DNA of 64,000 bases from Cryobacterium algoritolerans (GCF_004402785.1 NZ_SOFP01000032.1:1-64000), one strand, 5' to 3'. Positions 25,772-35,243 are shown, numbered from the stretch's first letter. Notes: generated from the sequence alone by a model not told the origin. Numbers and translations: made by a program.

Positions 25772-26599
25772 GTGTCTGAAGCTGAGGTGCCCCTCACCCG
25801 CAGCCTGCGCTGGGAACAGTCGACCGACCGACCGCTACTGGTGCTCGGCTTCGCGTTCCTGCTGGCCTATGCCGCGCCGATCGTGGCTCCGGAGATCGGC
25901 CCGGGCTGGCGACTGCTGCTCGAGTGGATCGAGATCGGCACCTGGGCGGCCTTCGCCGTCGACTTCATCGTGCGTTTCTCCCTCGCGCACGACCGGCTGC
26001 GATTCGTGCGCACCCACCTGCTCGACCTGGTCGTGGTGGCGCTGCCGCTGTTCCGTCCGCTGCGGGCCCTGCGCGTGCTGTCGATTGTGATCCTCTCCGC
26101 CCGCCGGGTGAGCAAGAAGCTCAAGAACCGGGTGATGACCTACGCGGCCGTCACCGCGGTGTCGGTCTGGTTCATCGCCGGGCTCGCGGTCACGGATGCC
26201 GAGCGCGGCGCCGCCGGGGCGAACATCCACTCGGTCTGGGAGGGCTGGTGGTGGTCATTCGTCACGATGGCCACCGTAGGATTCGGCGACCTCTACCCGG
26301 TGACGGCCGAGGGACGGCTCGTCACGGTGGGGCTCGTCGCCACCGGGATCGCCCTGATCGGCACGCTGACCGCGTTCATCGCGGCCTGGTTCGCCTCGGC
26401 CAACCGCGCGGCCGAGGAGGAGATCAAGGCCGAACTCGACGTCAGCGAGGACAAACTCGACATCCTCGCGGCCGAAATCGCCGAGCTCAAGGCCATGGTC
26501 GCCCGCCTCGCCGCCGGGCGCGGCGGTGAGTCCGGGCAGGCAGCCGACGGGGCGCCCGGCAGGGCCGGCACGGCGAATCCGAGCGCCGATACCGACTGA
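25772..26599 (+). CDS. Voltage-gated-like potassium channel
   Basis: A 275-residue ion channel subunit with a voltage-sensor-like four-helix region (LLVLGFAFLLAYAAPIVAP, WIEIGTWAAFAVDFIVRF, LDLVVVALPLFRPLRALRVL with regularly spaced Arg) and a pore: WWWSFVTMATVGFGDLYPVT, whose TVGFGD is the K+ selectivity filter, then a last helix (LVTVGLVATGIALIGTLTAF). The C-terminal tail after residue 220 (EEEIKAELDVSEDKLDILAAEI) is a predicted coiled coil, probably for tetramer assembly. GTG 25772 follows GGAGG; the much longer open frame from 25214 overlaps the divergent darT gene and is rejected. Confidence 0.88.
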   Translation: MSEAEVPLTRSLRWEQSTDRPLLVLGFAFLLAYAAPIVAPEIGPGWRLLLEWIEIGTWAAFAVDFIVRFSLAHDRLRFVRTHLLDLVVVALPLFRPLRALRVLSIVILSARRVSKKLKNRVMTYAAVTAVSVWFIAGLAVTDAERGAAGANIHSVWEGWWWSFVTMATVGFGDLYPVTAEGRLVTVGLVATGIALIGTLTAFIAAWFASANRAAEEEIKAELDVSEDKLDILAAEIAELKAMVARLAAGRGGESGQAADGAPGRAGTANPSADTD

Positions 26600-26652
26600 G
26601 ACGGAGGCCGAACGCCTCTGGACAGGAGGTTCCCGGTCTGCCTATCCTGAAG

Positions 26653-26823
26653 ATGAGCGAAAGTCCGTTACGGTCTGGGGAGTCGCGGTCCGTAACGAAA
26701 TTGAGCGACTCTATGCACCCCGATGAACTGTTGCCCCGACCAACCTGCATCTCCTGCTTCGAGATAATGGAGCCTGTGGGCGGTTATTGGTGGTGCAGCA
26801 GATGCAAGGAATTCGCCGCCTGA
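26653..26823 (+). CDS. Small zinc-ribbon protein, 56 residues
   Basis: A short reading frame between the channel gene and mscR. It contains two CxxC knuckles, RPTCISCFEIMEP and YWWCSRCKEFAA, separated by 15 residues, the layout of a one-zinc ribbon. ATG 26653 gives 56 residues; ATG 26713 gives a 36-residue form with the ribbon only. Neither start has a strong Shine-Dalgarno. The Trp-Trp-Cys and Cys pattern is unlikely by chance and suggests a real gene, perhaps binding nucleic acid or a protein partner. It is 132 bp ahead of mscR on the same strand. No function is known to me. Confidence 0.6.
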   Translation: MSESPLRSGESRSVTKLSDSMHPDELLPRPTCISCFEIMEPVGGYWWCSRCKEFAA

Positions 26824-26955
26824 CGCGCACCGCACGGCTGGGTACCGACCCGGTTGCGCCAGCATGGTTGCGTGCCGGCACGGCTGCGTGCCAGCACGAT
26901 TGGGTAGTCTGTGGGGATTCCCCGACCGCCTGCTGAGGCGAAGATTTGGAGTTCC

Positions 26956-28050
26956 ATGTCGACTACCGTTCACGGCGTCATCGCTCGGTCGAAGGGCGCA
27001 CCCGTTGAGCTCGTCGACATCGTGATTCCAGACCCCGGCCCCGACGAGGTCATCGTCGACATCGAAACCTGCGGCGTCTGCCACACCGACTTCCACTACA
27101 AAGAGGGCGGCATCAACGACGACTTCCCCTTCCTGCTCGGCCACGAGGCTGCCGGCCGGGTCAGCGTGATCGGTGCCGGCGTCACCAATGTGGAGGTCGG
27201 CGATTTTGTCGTGCTCAACTGGCGCGCCGTCTGCGGAGAGTGCCGGGCCTGCAAGCGGGCCGAACCCTGGTACTGCTTCAACACGTTCAACGCGGCCCAG
27301 AAGATGACGCTCACCGACGGCACCGAGCTCAGCCCGGCGCTCGGCATCGGCGCGTTCGCCGAAAAGACCCTCGTGCACGCGAAGCAGTGCACCAGGGTCA
27401 ACCCGGCGGCGGACCCCGCGGCGGTGGGCCTTCTCGGCTGCGGCATCATGGCCGGGATCGGTGCCGCCATGAACACGGGCCACGTGAGCCACGGCGACTC
27501 GGTCGCCGTGATCGGATGCGGCGGCGTGGGCAACGCGGCGATCGTAGGGTCCCGGCTGGCCGGGGCATCCGTGATCATCGCGATCGACCGTGACGCGAAG
27601 AAGCTCGTCACCGCTCAGACCCTCGGCGCGACGCACACCATCGACTCCGCCAACCTTGACGAGGACGGCGTGGTCGCGGCCGTGCAAGCGCTGACCGGCG
27701 GCTTCGGCGTGAACGTCGCCATCGACGCGGTCGGCCGCCCCGAGACCTGGCGGCAGGCCTTCTACGCCCGCGACCTGGCCGGCACCGTCGTGCTGGTGGG
27801 CGTGCCGACCCCCGAGATGATGCTGGAGATCCCGCTGCTCGACGTGTTCGGCCGCGGCGGGTCGCTCAAGTCGTCCTGGTACGGCGACTGCCTGCCCGAG
27901 CGGGACTTCCCCATGCTCACCGACCTCTACCTGCAGGGCCGGCTGCCGCTGGACCAGTTCGTCAGCGAACGGATCGGCATCGGTCACATTGAGGAGGCCT
28001 TCGGCAAGATGGCCCGCGGCGAGGTGCTGCGCTCCGTGGTCGTGCTCTGA
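26956..28050 (+). CDS. mscR: S-(hydroxymethyl)mycothiol dehydrogenase
   Basis: Zinc- and NAD-dependent class III alcohol dehydrogenase that oxidises the formaldehyde-mycothiol adduct, the actinobacterial formaldehyde-detoxification step; it also acts as an S-nitrosomycothiol reductase. The 364 residues show catalytic zinc ligands in [12 protein letters not shown] and GHEAAG, the structural zinc cluster [15 protein letters not shown], the Rossmann [12 protein letters not shown] near residue 192, and the mycothiol-enzyme signature region [16 protein letters not shown] 26956 has TGGAG just upstream. The next gene starts on the last base of its stop, so the two are coupled. Confidence 0.93.
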   Translation: MSTTVHGVIARSKGAPVELVDIVIPDPGPDEVIVDIETCGVCHTDFHYKEGGINDDFPFLLGHEAAGRVSVIGAGVTNVEVGDFVVLNWRAVCGECRACKRAEPWYCFNTFNAAQKMTLTDGTELSPALGIGAFAEKTLVHAKQCTRVNPAADPAAVGLLGCGIMAGIGAAMNTGHVSHGDSVAVIGCGGVGNAAIVGSRLAGASVIIAIDRDAKKLVTAQTLGATHTIDSANLDEDGVVAAVQALTGGFGVNVAIDAVGRPETWRQAFYARDLAGTVVLVGVPTPEMMLEIPLLDVFGRGGSLKSSWYGDCLPERDFPMLTDLYLQGRLPLDQFVSERIGIGHIEEAFGKMARGEVLRSVVVL

Positions 28051-28679
28051 TGCCCGCCCACATCGAACACCTCCTCACCTCGGGCAGCTTCAGCCTCGAC
28101 GGCGGCACCTGGAACGTGGACAACAACGTGTGGATCGTCGGTGACGACGACGAGTGCGTCGTGATCGACGCTGCCCACGATGTTGATGCCATCCTCCAGG
28201 CCGTCGGCGACCGCAAGCTGGTGGGCATCCTCTGCACGCACGCGCACGACGACCACATCGGCGCCGTCGCGGGGGTGAAGGCCGCGCACACCGCGCCGAC
28301 CTACCTGCATCCCGACGACATGGTGCTCTGGGACCGGGTCTACCCGGATGCCCCGCCGAGCCGTCCGCTCGAAGACGGTCAGCACATCCATGTGGCCGGC
28401 ATCGATCTCGACGTGCTGCACACGCCCGGACACTCCCCCGGCGCGGTCTGCTTCTTCGCGCCGGCGCTGGGCACCGTTTTCAGCGGTGACACCCTGTTCC
28501 ACGGCGGACCCGGCGCGACCGGGCGGTCGTTCAGCGACTTCCCCACGATCATCGAGTCGATCACGGGCAGGCTGCTGACCCTACCCCCCTCGACCGTCGT
28601 GCTCACCGGCCACGGCGAGTCCACGACGATCGGCGAAGAGGCCGGGCACCTTGCCGAGTGGATCGCCCGCGGCCACTAA
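28050..28679 (+). CDS. MBL-fold hydrolase coupled to mscR
   Basis: A 209-residue metallo-beta-lactamase-fold hydrolase with the metal motif CTHAHDDHIGAVAG near residue 68, HTPGHSPGAVCFF (His ligand), FSGDTLFHGGPG (bridging Asp) and VLTGHGEST (last His). Mycobacteria keep the same order (Rv2259 mscR, Rv2260), and the likely job is hydrolysis of the S-formylmycothiol made by MscR, like glyoxalase II in other thiol systems; that activity is inferred. It starts at the TGATG overlap with mscR. Its last eight codons, including the stop, form the first unit of a 38-bp tandem repeat. Confidence 0.88.
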   Translation: MPAHIEHLLTSGSFSLDGGTWNVDNNVWIVGDDDECVVIDAAHDVDAILQAVGDRKLVGILCTHAHDDHIGAVAGVKAAHTAPTYLHPDDMVLWDRVYPDAPPSRPLEDGQHIHVAGIDLDVLHTPGHSPGAVCFFAPALGTVFSGDTLFHGGPGATGRSFSDFPTIIESITGRLLTLPPSTVVLTGHGESTTIGEEAGHLAEWIARGH

Positions 28680-28807
28680 CCCCGGCTGGGTCCGAGTGGA
28701 TCGCCCGCGGCCACTAGCCCCGGCTGGGTCCGAGTGGATCGCCCGCGGCCACTAACCCCGGCTGGGTCCGAGTGGATCGCCCGCGGCCACTAGCCCCGGC
28801 TGGGCAG
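28656..28807. repeat. 38-bp tandem repeat, four copies, copying the 3' end of the MBL gene
   Basis: Units begin at 28656, 28694, 28732 and 28770. Each carries the codons for EWIARGH plus a stop and a short trailer. Units 1 and 3 read cactaac while 2 and 4 read cactagc, so a two-unit block was probably duplicated. Only the first unit is coding. Confidence 0.92.
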
Positions 28808-28818
28808 GGCCGCGGGCG
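28778..28818. terminator. Strong hairpin between MBL and glutamate dehydrogenase genes
   Basis: CGCCCGCGGCC (28778-28788, within repeat unit 4) pairs perfectly with GGCCGCGGGCG (28808-28818), with a loop that can itself pair AGCC/GGCT. It sits between two convergent genes and should stop transcription from both sides. Confidence 0.7.
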
Positions 28819-28824
28819 CGAGGC

Positions 28825-31800
28825 TCACTGCCGCACGATCGACCGCAGGAGCCGCAGTGCAACCGAGAGCGACGCCATGTCGTCCTGCCCGAGCGCGTTG
28901 ACCTCTTCGAACACGCTCCGGGCCCTGGCGAGCTTTTCGGCGTTGAGCGCCTCCCAGGCGAGTACGCGTTCCTCGGCACCGCCGGCATCCGTTGCGGCGA
29001 GCACGGCCGTCGTCATGTCGGCCACCGTTGAATACAGGTCGTCCCGCAGCGCGGCGCGGGCCAGCGCCTGCCACCGGTCCTTACGCGGCAGCAAGGTGAT
29101 GCGTTCGAGCAGATTGTCAACGCCGAACCGGTCGTACGCTGCGTAGTAGACCGCCGCGACATCCGTCATCGGGGCCTTTTCCTGGGCGGAGATCTTCGCC
29201 ACGTCGAGCAGCGCGAAGGCCTCGAAGAGTTCGGTCCAGCGGTGGCTGAGGTCCTCGGGGAGACCCCATTCGTGCGCCTTGACCAGCATCGCCTTCAGGC
29301 GCAACAGGTCCCCGCCCTGCACATAATCTCCCAGGTGGGCGCGGATCAGGTCGATCTGCGGCTTGTACTGTGCGACGACCTCGGCCACCGGCTGGCTGCC
29401 GCCGTGACTGACGTGCCAGCGCACGGCCCGGTCGAGCAGCCGGCGGATGTCCAGGTGGATCGCCGTCCAGTGCTCGGTCGGGAACGACTTCGGCAGGGCG
29501 TTGAGCTCGTCGACCATCACGTCGAGTTCGAAGATCTCCCGCAGGGCGACGAACGCCCGGGCGATCGCGGCCTGGTTCGCCGACGTCTCCTCCATCGCGC
29601 GGAACGCGAACGTCACCCCGCCGAGGTTGATCATGTCGTTGGCCACGACGGTCGCGATGATCTCCCGACGCAATGGATGCGTGTCGAGCTCGGCGTCGAA
29701 TCGCTCCGCCAGCTGCTTCGGGAAGTAGCGACGCAGGGTGCCGCCGAACCACGGGTCGTCCGCGAGGTCGCTGTCCCGCAGCGCCGTCGCCAGTTCGATC
29801 TTGGCGTAGGCGGCGAGCACCGAGAGCTCGGGCGAGGTCAGCCCCTTGCCGACGCCCTGGCTCGGATCGAGGCGTTCCCGCAGGGTCGCGGTCGTCGGCA
29901 GTGCCTCCAGTTCGCGTTTGAGGTCGCCGGAGGCCTCCAGCCAATCCATCAGGCGTTCATAGCTGGGGCTCCAGCTGGCGACCTTCACCCGGTCGTTGAG
30001 CAACAGGATGTTCTGGTCGACGTTGTCTTCGAGCACGAGCCTGCCGACCTCGTCGGTCATGTCGGCGAGGAAGCCGGGGCGGTCGGCCGCGGTGAGCTTG
30101 CCCGCCGCGACCATCCGGTCGACGAAGATCTTGATGTTGACCTCGTGGTCGGAGCAGTCCACGCCGGCGGAATTGTCGATCGCGTCGGTGTTGAGGATGA
30201 CGCCGTTCAGGGCGGCCTCGATCCGGCCGAGCTGGGTGAGCCCGAGGTTGCCGCCCTCACCGACGACCTTGACCCGCAGGTCGCGGCCGTCGACGCGGAT
30301 GGCGTCGTTGGCCTTGTCGCCGACCTGCGCCGCCGTCTCCGCGCCGGCCTTCACATACGTGCCGATGCCGCCGTTGTAGAGCAGATCGGCGGGCGCCATC
30401 AGGATCGCGCGCAGCAGTTCGGGTGGGCTCAACTGGGTGGTGTCACTCGGCAGCCCCAGCGCGGCGCGCACCTCGGCCGAGATCGGCACAACCTTGGCCT
30501 GCCGCGGGATGACCCCGCCGCCGGTGCTGATCAGCCTCGCGTCGTAGTCCGCCCAGGAGGAGCGCGGCAGCGCGAACAGCCGCTGCCGTTCGGCGAACGA
30601 GACGGCCGGGTCGGGGTTCGGGTCGAGGAAGATGTGCCGGTGGTCGAAGGCCGCGATGAGTCGGATGTGCTCCGAGAGGAGCATCCCGTTGCCGAACACG
30701 TCGCCGGACATGTCGCCGACCCCGACGACGGTGAACTCCTCGGATTGGGTGTCGACGTCGAGTTCACCGAAGTGCCGTTTGACCGACTCCCAGGCGCCGC
30801 GGGCGGTGATGCCCATCGCCTTGTGGTCGTAGCCGACGGAACCGCCGGAGGCGAACGCGTCGCCGAGCCAGAATCCATACTCGGCGGCGAGACCGTTGGC
30901 AATGTCCGAGAACGTCGCTGTGCCCTTGTCGGCGGCCACGACCAGGTATGAGTCGTCGTCGTCGTGGCGCACGACGCGAGCCGGCGGCACGAGCTGCTCG
31001 CCGGCATCCGTCAGCACCAGGTTGTCGGTCAGGTCGAGCAGACCCCGGATGAACGTCTTGTAGCTGGTGATGCCCTCGGCCAGCCAGGCCGCACGGTCGA
31101 CAGCGGGATCGGGGAGCTTCTTGGCGAAGAACCCGCCCTTGGCGCCCGTGGGCACGATCACCGCGTTCTTGACCGTTTGAGCCTTGACCAGGCCGAGCAC
31201 CTCGGTGCGGAAGTCCTCCCGCCGGTCCGACCAGCGCAGACCGCCGCGGGCGACCTTGCCGAAGCGCAGGTGCACACCCTCGACCCGCGGCGAGTACACC
31301 CAGATCTCGTACATCGGCCGCGGGAACGGCAGCGCCTCGATTTTGGACGGGTCGAGCTTGATGCTCAGGTAGGGCTTGGCCTGGAAGAAGTTCGTGCGCA
31401 GCGAGGCCTCGATCAGGTTGATCAGGGTGCGCAGCACCCGGTCGGCGTCGAGGGTGGCGACCTGCTCCATGGCTGCGGTGAGCTGCGCGCGCACCTCCGC
31501 GGTGCGTCGGCCACGCTCGTCCTCAGACAACTCCGGGTCGAACCGGGCCTCGAAGAGCGCGACCAGGGCCGCGGCCACGATTGGGTTGTCGACCAGGGTG
31601 TTGCCGACGAAGCCGAACGAGTTGGTGTTTCCCATCTGGCGCAGGTACTTGGCGTAGCTGCGAAGAATGACGACCCGGTGCCAGGGCATGCCCTCGCGCA
31701 GAACCAGGCGGTCCAGGCCGTCCGATTCGATGGCCCCGCCGATCGCCGCCCCGAAGAACTCGGCGAGCAGCTCACCGGTTTCGACCGGGTCGACCCCCGC

Positions 31801-33750
31801 CGGGTAGTGCAGGCCCAGGTCGTAGAGGAAGAACTGCCGGCCGTCGGCGGTCTCAATCTCGAACGGAACCTCATCGAGCACCTCGATGCCCAGATTCTGG
31901 AAGAATGGCAGCAGCTGGCTGAGGCTCTTCGGCTCCATCAGATAGAGCTCGACCCTGGCGTGCTCGTCCGGCCGGTCGGCGGCATTCTTTGAGAGGTACA
32001 CGTGCAGGCCGGGGCGGGCCGTGCCGGTGACGGATGCCCCGGCGTCCGTCGTCGCCGCAGTCGTCACACTCGCGGCGCACGCCTCGAACCGGCCGATGTC
32101 GACGAGGGCGTCGCCGACCTCATAGTCGACCCGGTAGCTCGGCGGGAACGCCTCGGCCCAGAGGTTCGACAGGCGCTCCGCCTCCTCGAGCGGGTACTGC
32201 TCGCGCAGCTGCTCACTGATGCCCTCCGGCCAGGACCGCACGGCCATCGCCAGGCGCCGCTCGAGCGCGGCGGCGTCGACCGGCACCGTGTCGGTCGCGC
32301 CGACCATGGCGCCCTTCGGCAGCCGGATCCGGTAGAACAGGCGGGCCAGGGTGGACTCCGTCATGCGGGCCTCGAAGTCGAGGGACTCCGCGTTGAAGGT
32401 GTCGGTGAGTTCCTTCTCGATGCGCAGCCGCACGGCCGTGGTGTACCGGTCGCGGGGGAAGTAGACGAGGGCGGACATGAAGCGTCCGAACGCATCGGGT
32501 CGGAGGAAGAGCCGGGTGCGTCGGCGCTCCTGCAGCCGCTGGATGGCCACGGCCGTGGTGACCAGGGTGGGCAGGTCGATCTGGAAGAGCTCGTCGCGCG
32601 GGTAGGTCTCCAGGATGCCGAGCAGGTCCTTGTCGCTGTGCGATCCGGGCGGGAAGCCGACCTCGGCCAGCACGGCGTCGATTTTCTCCCGCAGGATCGG
32701 CACGTCCCGCACCGAACTCGTGTAGGCGCTCACGGCGAAGAGGCCGATGAAGCGCTGTTCCCCGTTGACGTTGCCATCCGCGTCGAAGCTCTTGATGCCG
32801 ATGTAGTCGAAGTAGGCGGAGCGGTGCACGCTCGAGCGGGAATTCGCCTTCGTGATCACGAGCACGCGCCGTTCGCGCGCCATCCTGCGCCCGGCCTCGG
32901 TGAGGTGCTGGATCTCGTGCCCGTCCTTCGGGGACCGCAGCAGGCCCAGGCCGCTGTCGTCGCGGATGGTGAGCACGTCCTCCCCGTCCACGGACTCGAG
33001 GTCGTACTCCCGGTAGCCGAGGAAGGTGAAGTTGTCGAGGTCGAGCCAGCGCAGCAGATCCTGCGCCTGCCGGATGTCCTGGATGCCCTCGGCGTGCGGC
33101 AGCCGGTCGAGCGCGTCGGCGATCGCCATGGCCTTGGCCTGCATGGGCCGCCAGTCGTCGACGGCGGCGCGCACATCGCCGAGCACCCGGATCAGCCCCT
33201 GGAGAAGTCGGCCGTGCGCCTCCTCGCCGGCGCGTTCGATCTCGATCGCGATCCAGGACTCGAGGTGGGGCGAGTCCTCCTCGGTGCCGAGCAGATGGGA
33301 GATGTCCGGCATCGCGGAGGTGTCGCCGCTGGAGACGCCCACGTTGGCCGGCATCCGGGTGACGCTGGCAAGCTCGTGCGTTTCGCGGTTGCGGGTCACG
33401 ACGAGCAATGGGTGCACGACCAGGTGGATGGCCGCGTGCTGGCGCACGAGTTCGGCGTTGACCGAGTCCACTAGGAACGGCATGTCGTCCGTGATGATGT
33501 AGACGACGCTGCGGTCGGCTTCATCGCGAATCTCGATGTTCGCGTGCCCCGGCCGCCGCGTGCGGGCGACCTGCCAGTGGTTCTCGGCGCGTGTCCGCAG
33601 CACCGCGGGGTTGTAGTCGAGCGCGTCGTCACCCGCCAGGTGCTCGTAGTAGTCCGAGATGAATGCCTCGAGGGTGGCGTCCGCGAGGGGCGCACCGGCT
33701 CCGCTGGATTTCGACGACATGGATTCTGACGACATGGATTTTGACGACAT
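28825..33750 (-). CDS. gdh: NAD-specific glutamate dehydrogenase, 180 kDa class
   Basis: Large NAD-dependent glutamate dehydrogenase, 1641 residues, catabolising glutamate to 2-oxoglutarate and ammonium. The family order is clear: N-terminal ACT-like part with ITDDMPFLVDSVNAELVRQ near residue 75, RFIGLFAVSAYTSSVRDVP, EVPFEIETADGRQFFLYDLG, FFQAKPYLSIKLDPS, SPRVEGVHLRFGKVARGG, LRWSDRREDFRTEVLGLVKAQ, the active-site Lys in VPTGAKGGFFAKK, GVGDMSGDVFGNGML, IFLDPNPDP and the C-terminal SPELSVLAAYAKI. ATG 33750 has GGGGG 11 bp upstream and is the first of three ATGs created by a 15-bp repeat; an in-frame ATG at 33819 lacks a ribosome-binding site. Monocistronic. Confidence 0.93.
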   Translation of the reverse strand: MSSKSMSSESMSSKSSGAGAPLADATLEAFISDYYEHLAGDDALDYNPAVLRTRAENHWQVARTRRPGHANIEIRDEADRSVVYIITDDMPFLVDSVNAELVRQHAAIHLVVHPLLVVTRNRETHELASVTRMPANVGVSSGDTSAMPDISHLLGTEEDSPHLESWIAIEIERAGEEAHGRLLQGLIRVLGDVRAAVDDWRPMQAKAMAIADALDRLPHAEGIQDIRQAQDLLRWLDLDNFTFLGYREYDLESVDGEDVLTIRDDSGLGLLRSPKDGHEIQHLTEAGRRMARERRVLVITKANSRSSVHRSAYFDYIGIKSFDADGNVNGEQRFIGLFAVSAYTSSVRDVPILREKIDAVLAEVGFPPGSHSDKDLLGILETYPRDELFQIDLPTLVTTAVAIQRLQERRRTRLFLRPDAFGRFMSALVYFPRDRYTTAVRLRIEKELTDTFNAESLDFEARMTESTLARLFYRIRLPKGAMVGATDTVPVDAAALERRLAMAVRSWPEGISEQLREQYPLEEAERLSNLWAEAFPPSYRVDYEVGDALVDIGRFEACAASVTTAATTDAGASVTGTARPGLHVYLSKNAADRPDEHARVELYLMEPKSLSQLLPFFQNLGIEVLDEVPFEIETADGRQFFLYDLGLHYPAGVDPVETGELLAEFFGAAIGGAIESDGLDRLVLREGMPWHRVVILRSYAKYLRQMGNTNSFGFVGNTLVDNPIVAAALVALFEARFDPELSEDERGRRTAEVRAQLTAAMEQVATLDADRVLRTLINLIEASLRTNFFQAKPYLSIKLDPSKIEALPFPRPMYEIWVYSPRVEGVHLRFGKVARGGLRWSDRREDFRTEVLGLVKAQTVKNAVIVPTGAKGGFFAKKLPDPAVDRAAWLAEGITSYKTFIRGLLDLTDNLVLTDAGEQLVPPARVVRHDDDDSYLVVAADKGTATFSDIANGLAAEYGFWLGDAFASGGSVGYDHKAMGITARGAWESVKRHFGELDVDTQSEEFTVVGVGDMSGDVFGNGMLLSEHIRLIAAFDHRHIFLDPNPDPAVSFAERQRLFALPRSSWADYDARLISTGGGVIPRQAKVVPISAEVRAALGLPSDTTQLSPPELLRAILMAPADLLYNGGIGTYVKAGAETAAQVGDKANDAIRVDGRDLRVKVVGEGGNLGLTQLGRIEAALNGVILNTDAIDNSAGVDCSDHEVNIKIFVDRMVAAGKLTAADRPGFLADMTDEVGRLVLEDNVDQNILLLNDRVKVASWSPSYERLMDWLEASGDLKRELEALPTTATLRERLDPSQGVGKGLTSPELSVLAAYAKIELATALRDSDLADDPWFGGTLRRYFPKQLAERFDAELDTHPLRREIIATVVANDMINLGGVTFAFRAMEETSANQAAIARAFVALREIFELDVMVDELNALPKSFPTEHWTAIHLDIRRLLDRAVRWHVSHGGSQPVAEVVAQYKPQIDLIRAHLGDYVQGGDLLRLKAMLVKAHEWGLPEDLSHRWTELFEAFALLDVAKISAQEKAPMTDVAAVYYAAYDRFGVDNLLERITLLPRKDRWQALARAALRDDLYSTVADMTTAVLAATDAGGAEERVLAWEALNAEKLARARSVFEEVNALGQDDMASLSVALRLLRSIVRQ
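33706..33750 (-). repeat. 15-bp tandem repeat carrying three successive start codons of gdh
   Basis: Three near-identical 15-bp units encode MSSKS, MSSES and MSSKS at the very start of glutamate dehydrogenase. Each begins with ATG, giving three in-phase potential starts; only the first is well placed after GGGGG. Confidence 0.88.
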
Positions 33751-33880
33751 TGACAAATAGCCCCCATCAATTCTTGATCTACGCTCGCTGTTGAACGTGG
33801 AGACCGCTTGAACTTCCATCGTAGTTTCGTTGACGGCAGTCTGCACACCAGGTGCCCGGCGAGGCGCGGAAACCGCCGGC

Positions 33881-33984
33881 GGTCGAGCCCGCCGGGACCC
33901 TGTCCCGCCTGTGGTCGAGCCCGCCGGGACCCCGTCGCCTGATTTCGACAAGCTCAATCATCGGTGGTCGAGTCCGTCGAGACC
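33881..33984. repeat. Dispersed GGTCGAGYCYGYCGRGACC repeat cluster upstream of gdh
   Basis: Direct copies of a 19-mer lie at 33881-33899, 33913-33931 and 33966-33984, with a partial inverted copy (tttcgacaagctcaatca) at 33943-33960. The same element recurs inverted at 59237-59255. Here it fills the 248 bp between gdh and the Wadjet jetD stop. It looks like a short REP/BIME-type extragenic element. Confidence 0.75.
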
Positions 33985-33998
33985 CCGCACCCCGGCCC

Positions 33999-35243
33999 TC
34001 AGACGACACTGAGATCGTCGAGCAGCGTCGACAACACCGATTCTTCCTCCACTCGTAGGCGCAGTTCATCCATGGCGATGGCGAGTTCGAGGTCCCACGT
34101 CGTTTCAGCGACGACACCGGTGAACTCCGACGTCGAGGCACTCGCCTCGCAGGCAGCCCGATAGTCCTTTGCGCGGAAGCGCCACGGTACCCACGGGGCG
34201 CTCCGGGCGAGGGTGCGGGCGATCGCCAGCCCGCCCGCATCGAAATCACCGTGGTATCGCAGTGTTGCGCCCCTATTCACCAGGCTGGTGAGAAGACGGA
34301 GGACCGCGGCTCCCGGTTGCCCGTTCACACAGACGAGCGGCGAAGCGGCCGGACCGAATCGGTCCGCTGCTGCTGCAACGACCGCCGGGTTCTCGCAGAC
34401 CGAGACGAGCGGCGGCACCATGCCGACATCATCCACCGCAAGCTGCCGATAGGTGAGGACGGCTGGTTGGCCGGCCACGGCGAGTGCCGCCAGCGCCCGA
34501 GCGGTTGGTGAGCCCGTGCCTCCCGGCAACCCGACAGCAAGCACGGTCGACGAGAGTTCGTCCACCACGACGCCGCAGGCCAGCCAGGCCGAGCGCCGCC
34601 AGCCTGCTCCGTTCCCGGCGGGCAGGCCAGCAACCGACGCCGCGAGTCCGGTGGCGATCGAACCGAGCGGCGTCCGGGCGTCCAGGGCGTGGGCGTCACC
34701 GAACAGACGTGCGGCCAGCACCCCCAGCACCTCGCCCTCGGCCGGGAGCTCACCGGCCAGGGCGGCGAGACGAAGTGCCAACGCATTCGCGGCATCCGCT
34801 GTCGTCGTCGCCCGCCGGAGTGCACCCGATCTCAGCGTGCTCTCCACCCAGGAGGTCAGCGCCGGGCGCTCGGCGGCGACGTCCCGGAGGATGTCGGCGA
34901 CCTGCTGCCAGCTCTCCCGGCCCGCGCGGCGCGCCGCTGGTCCGATGACCGGACCGACGAGGGCCACCACAGCCGATGCCAGCCCGTCGGCCCACGCGTC
35001 GCGTCGCAGAGCCTCGTCGAGCTGGTCGAGGGACACCGTCGCCGACGAACCGGACCGGACGGTGCGCCCGACCAACCGAGCCACAGCCATCCGCTCGGCC
35101 GTGCTCGCGTTCTGCTTGCTGACCGTGCCTTCGAGCGTTCCCTTCTGGTCGAGCCTGGACCGCATCCGTTCGAGCAGCCAGGCGGTTTCGGGGGTGCCGA
35201 GCAGGCGCCGGATTCGTTCGAGTCGATCCGTGTCGGCGCTCAC
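33999..35243 (-). CDS. jetD: Wadjet JetD, DUF2399/TOPRIM-type nuclease subunit
   Basis: A 414-residue member of the TIGR02679/DUF2399 family, the nuclease subunit that cleaves circular plasmid DNA held by the SMC-like JetABC complex. The C-terminal TOPRIM-like core is LRYHGDFDAGGLAIARTLA near residue 330, with the acidic Asp-x-Asp pair; PLVCVNGQPGAAVLRLL precedes it and PWVPWRFRAKDYRAAC follows. The N-terminal arm-like part (TPETAWLLERMRSRLD) is family-typical. GTG 35243 overlaps the jetC stop as GTGA. It is the last gene of the four-gene operon jetABCD. Confidence 0.86.
   Translation of the reverse strand: MSADTDRLERIRRLLGTPETAWLLERMRSRLDQKGTLEGTVSKQNASTAERMAVARLVGRTVRSGSSATVSLDQLDEALRRDAWADGLASAVVALVGPVIGPAARRAGRESWQQVADILRDVAAERPALTSWVESTLRSGALRRATTTADAANALALRLAALAGELPAEGEVLGVLAARLFGDAHALDARTPLGSIATGLAASVAGLPAGNGAGWRRSAWLACGVVVDELSSTVLAVGLPGGTGSPTARALAALAVAGQPAVLTYRQLAVDDVGMVPPLVSVCENPAVVAAAADRFGPAASPLVCVNGQPGAAVLRLLTSLVNRGATLRYHGDFDAGGLAIARTLARSAPWVPWRFRAKDYRAACEASASTSEFTGVVAETTWDLELAIAMDELRLRVEEESVLSTLLDDLSVV

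Noticed and set aside
28656-28807. Possible CRISPR array
   Set aside because: The four 38-bp units are directly abutting with no spacers and copy a gene end, so it is a tandem duplication.
29242-33474. Long plus-strand frames (569, 342 and 490 codons)
   Set aside because: All antisense to the conserved NAD-glutamate dehydrogenase.
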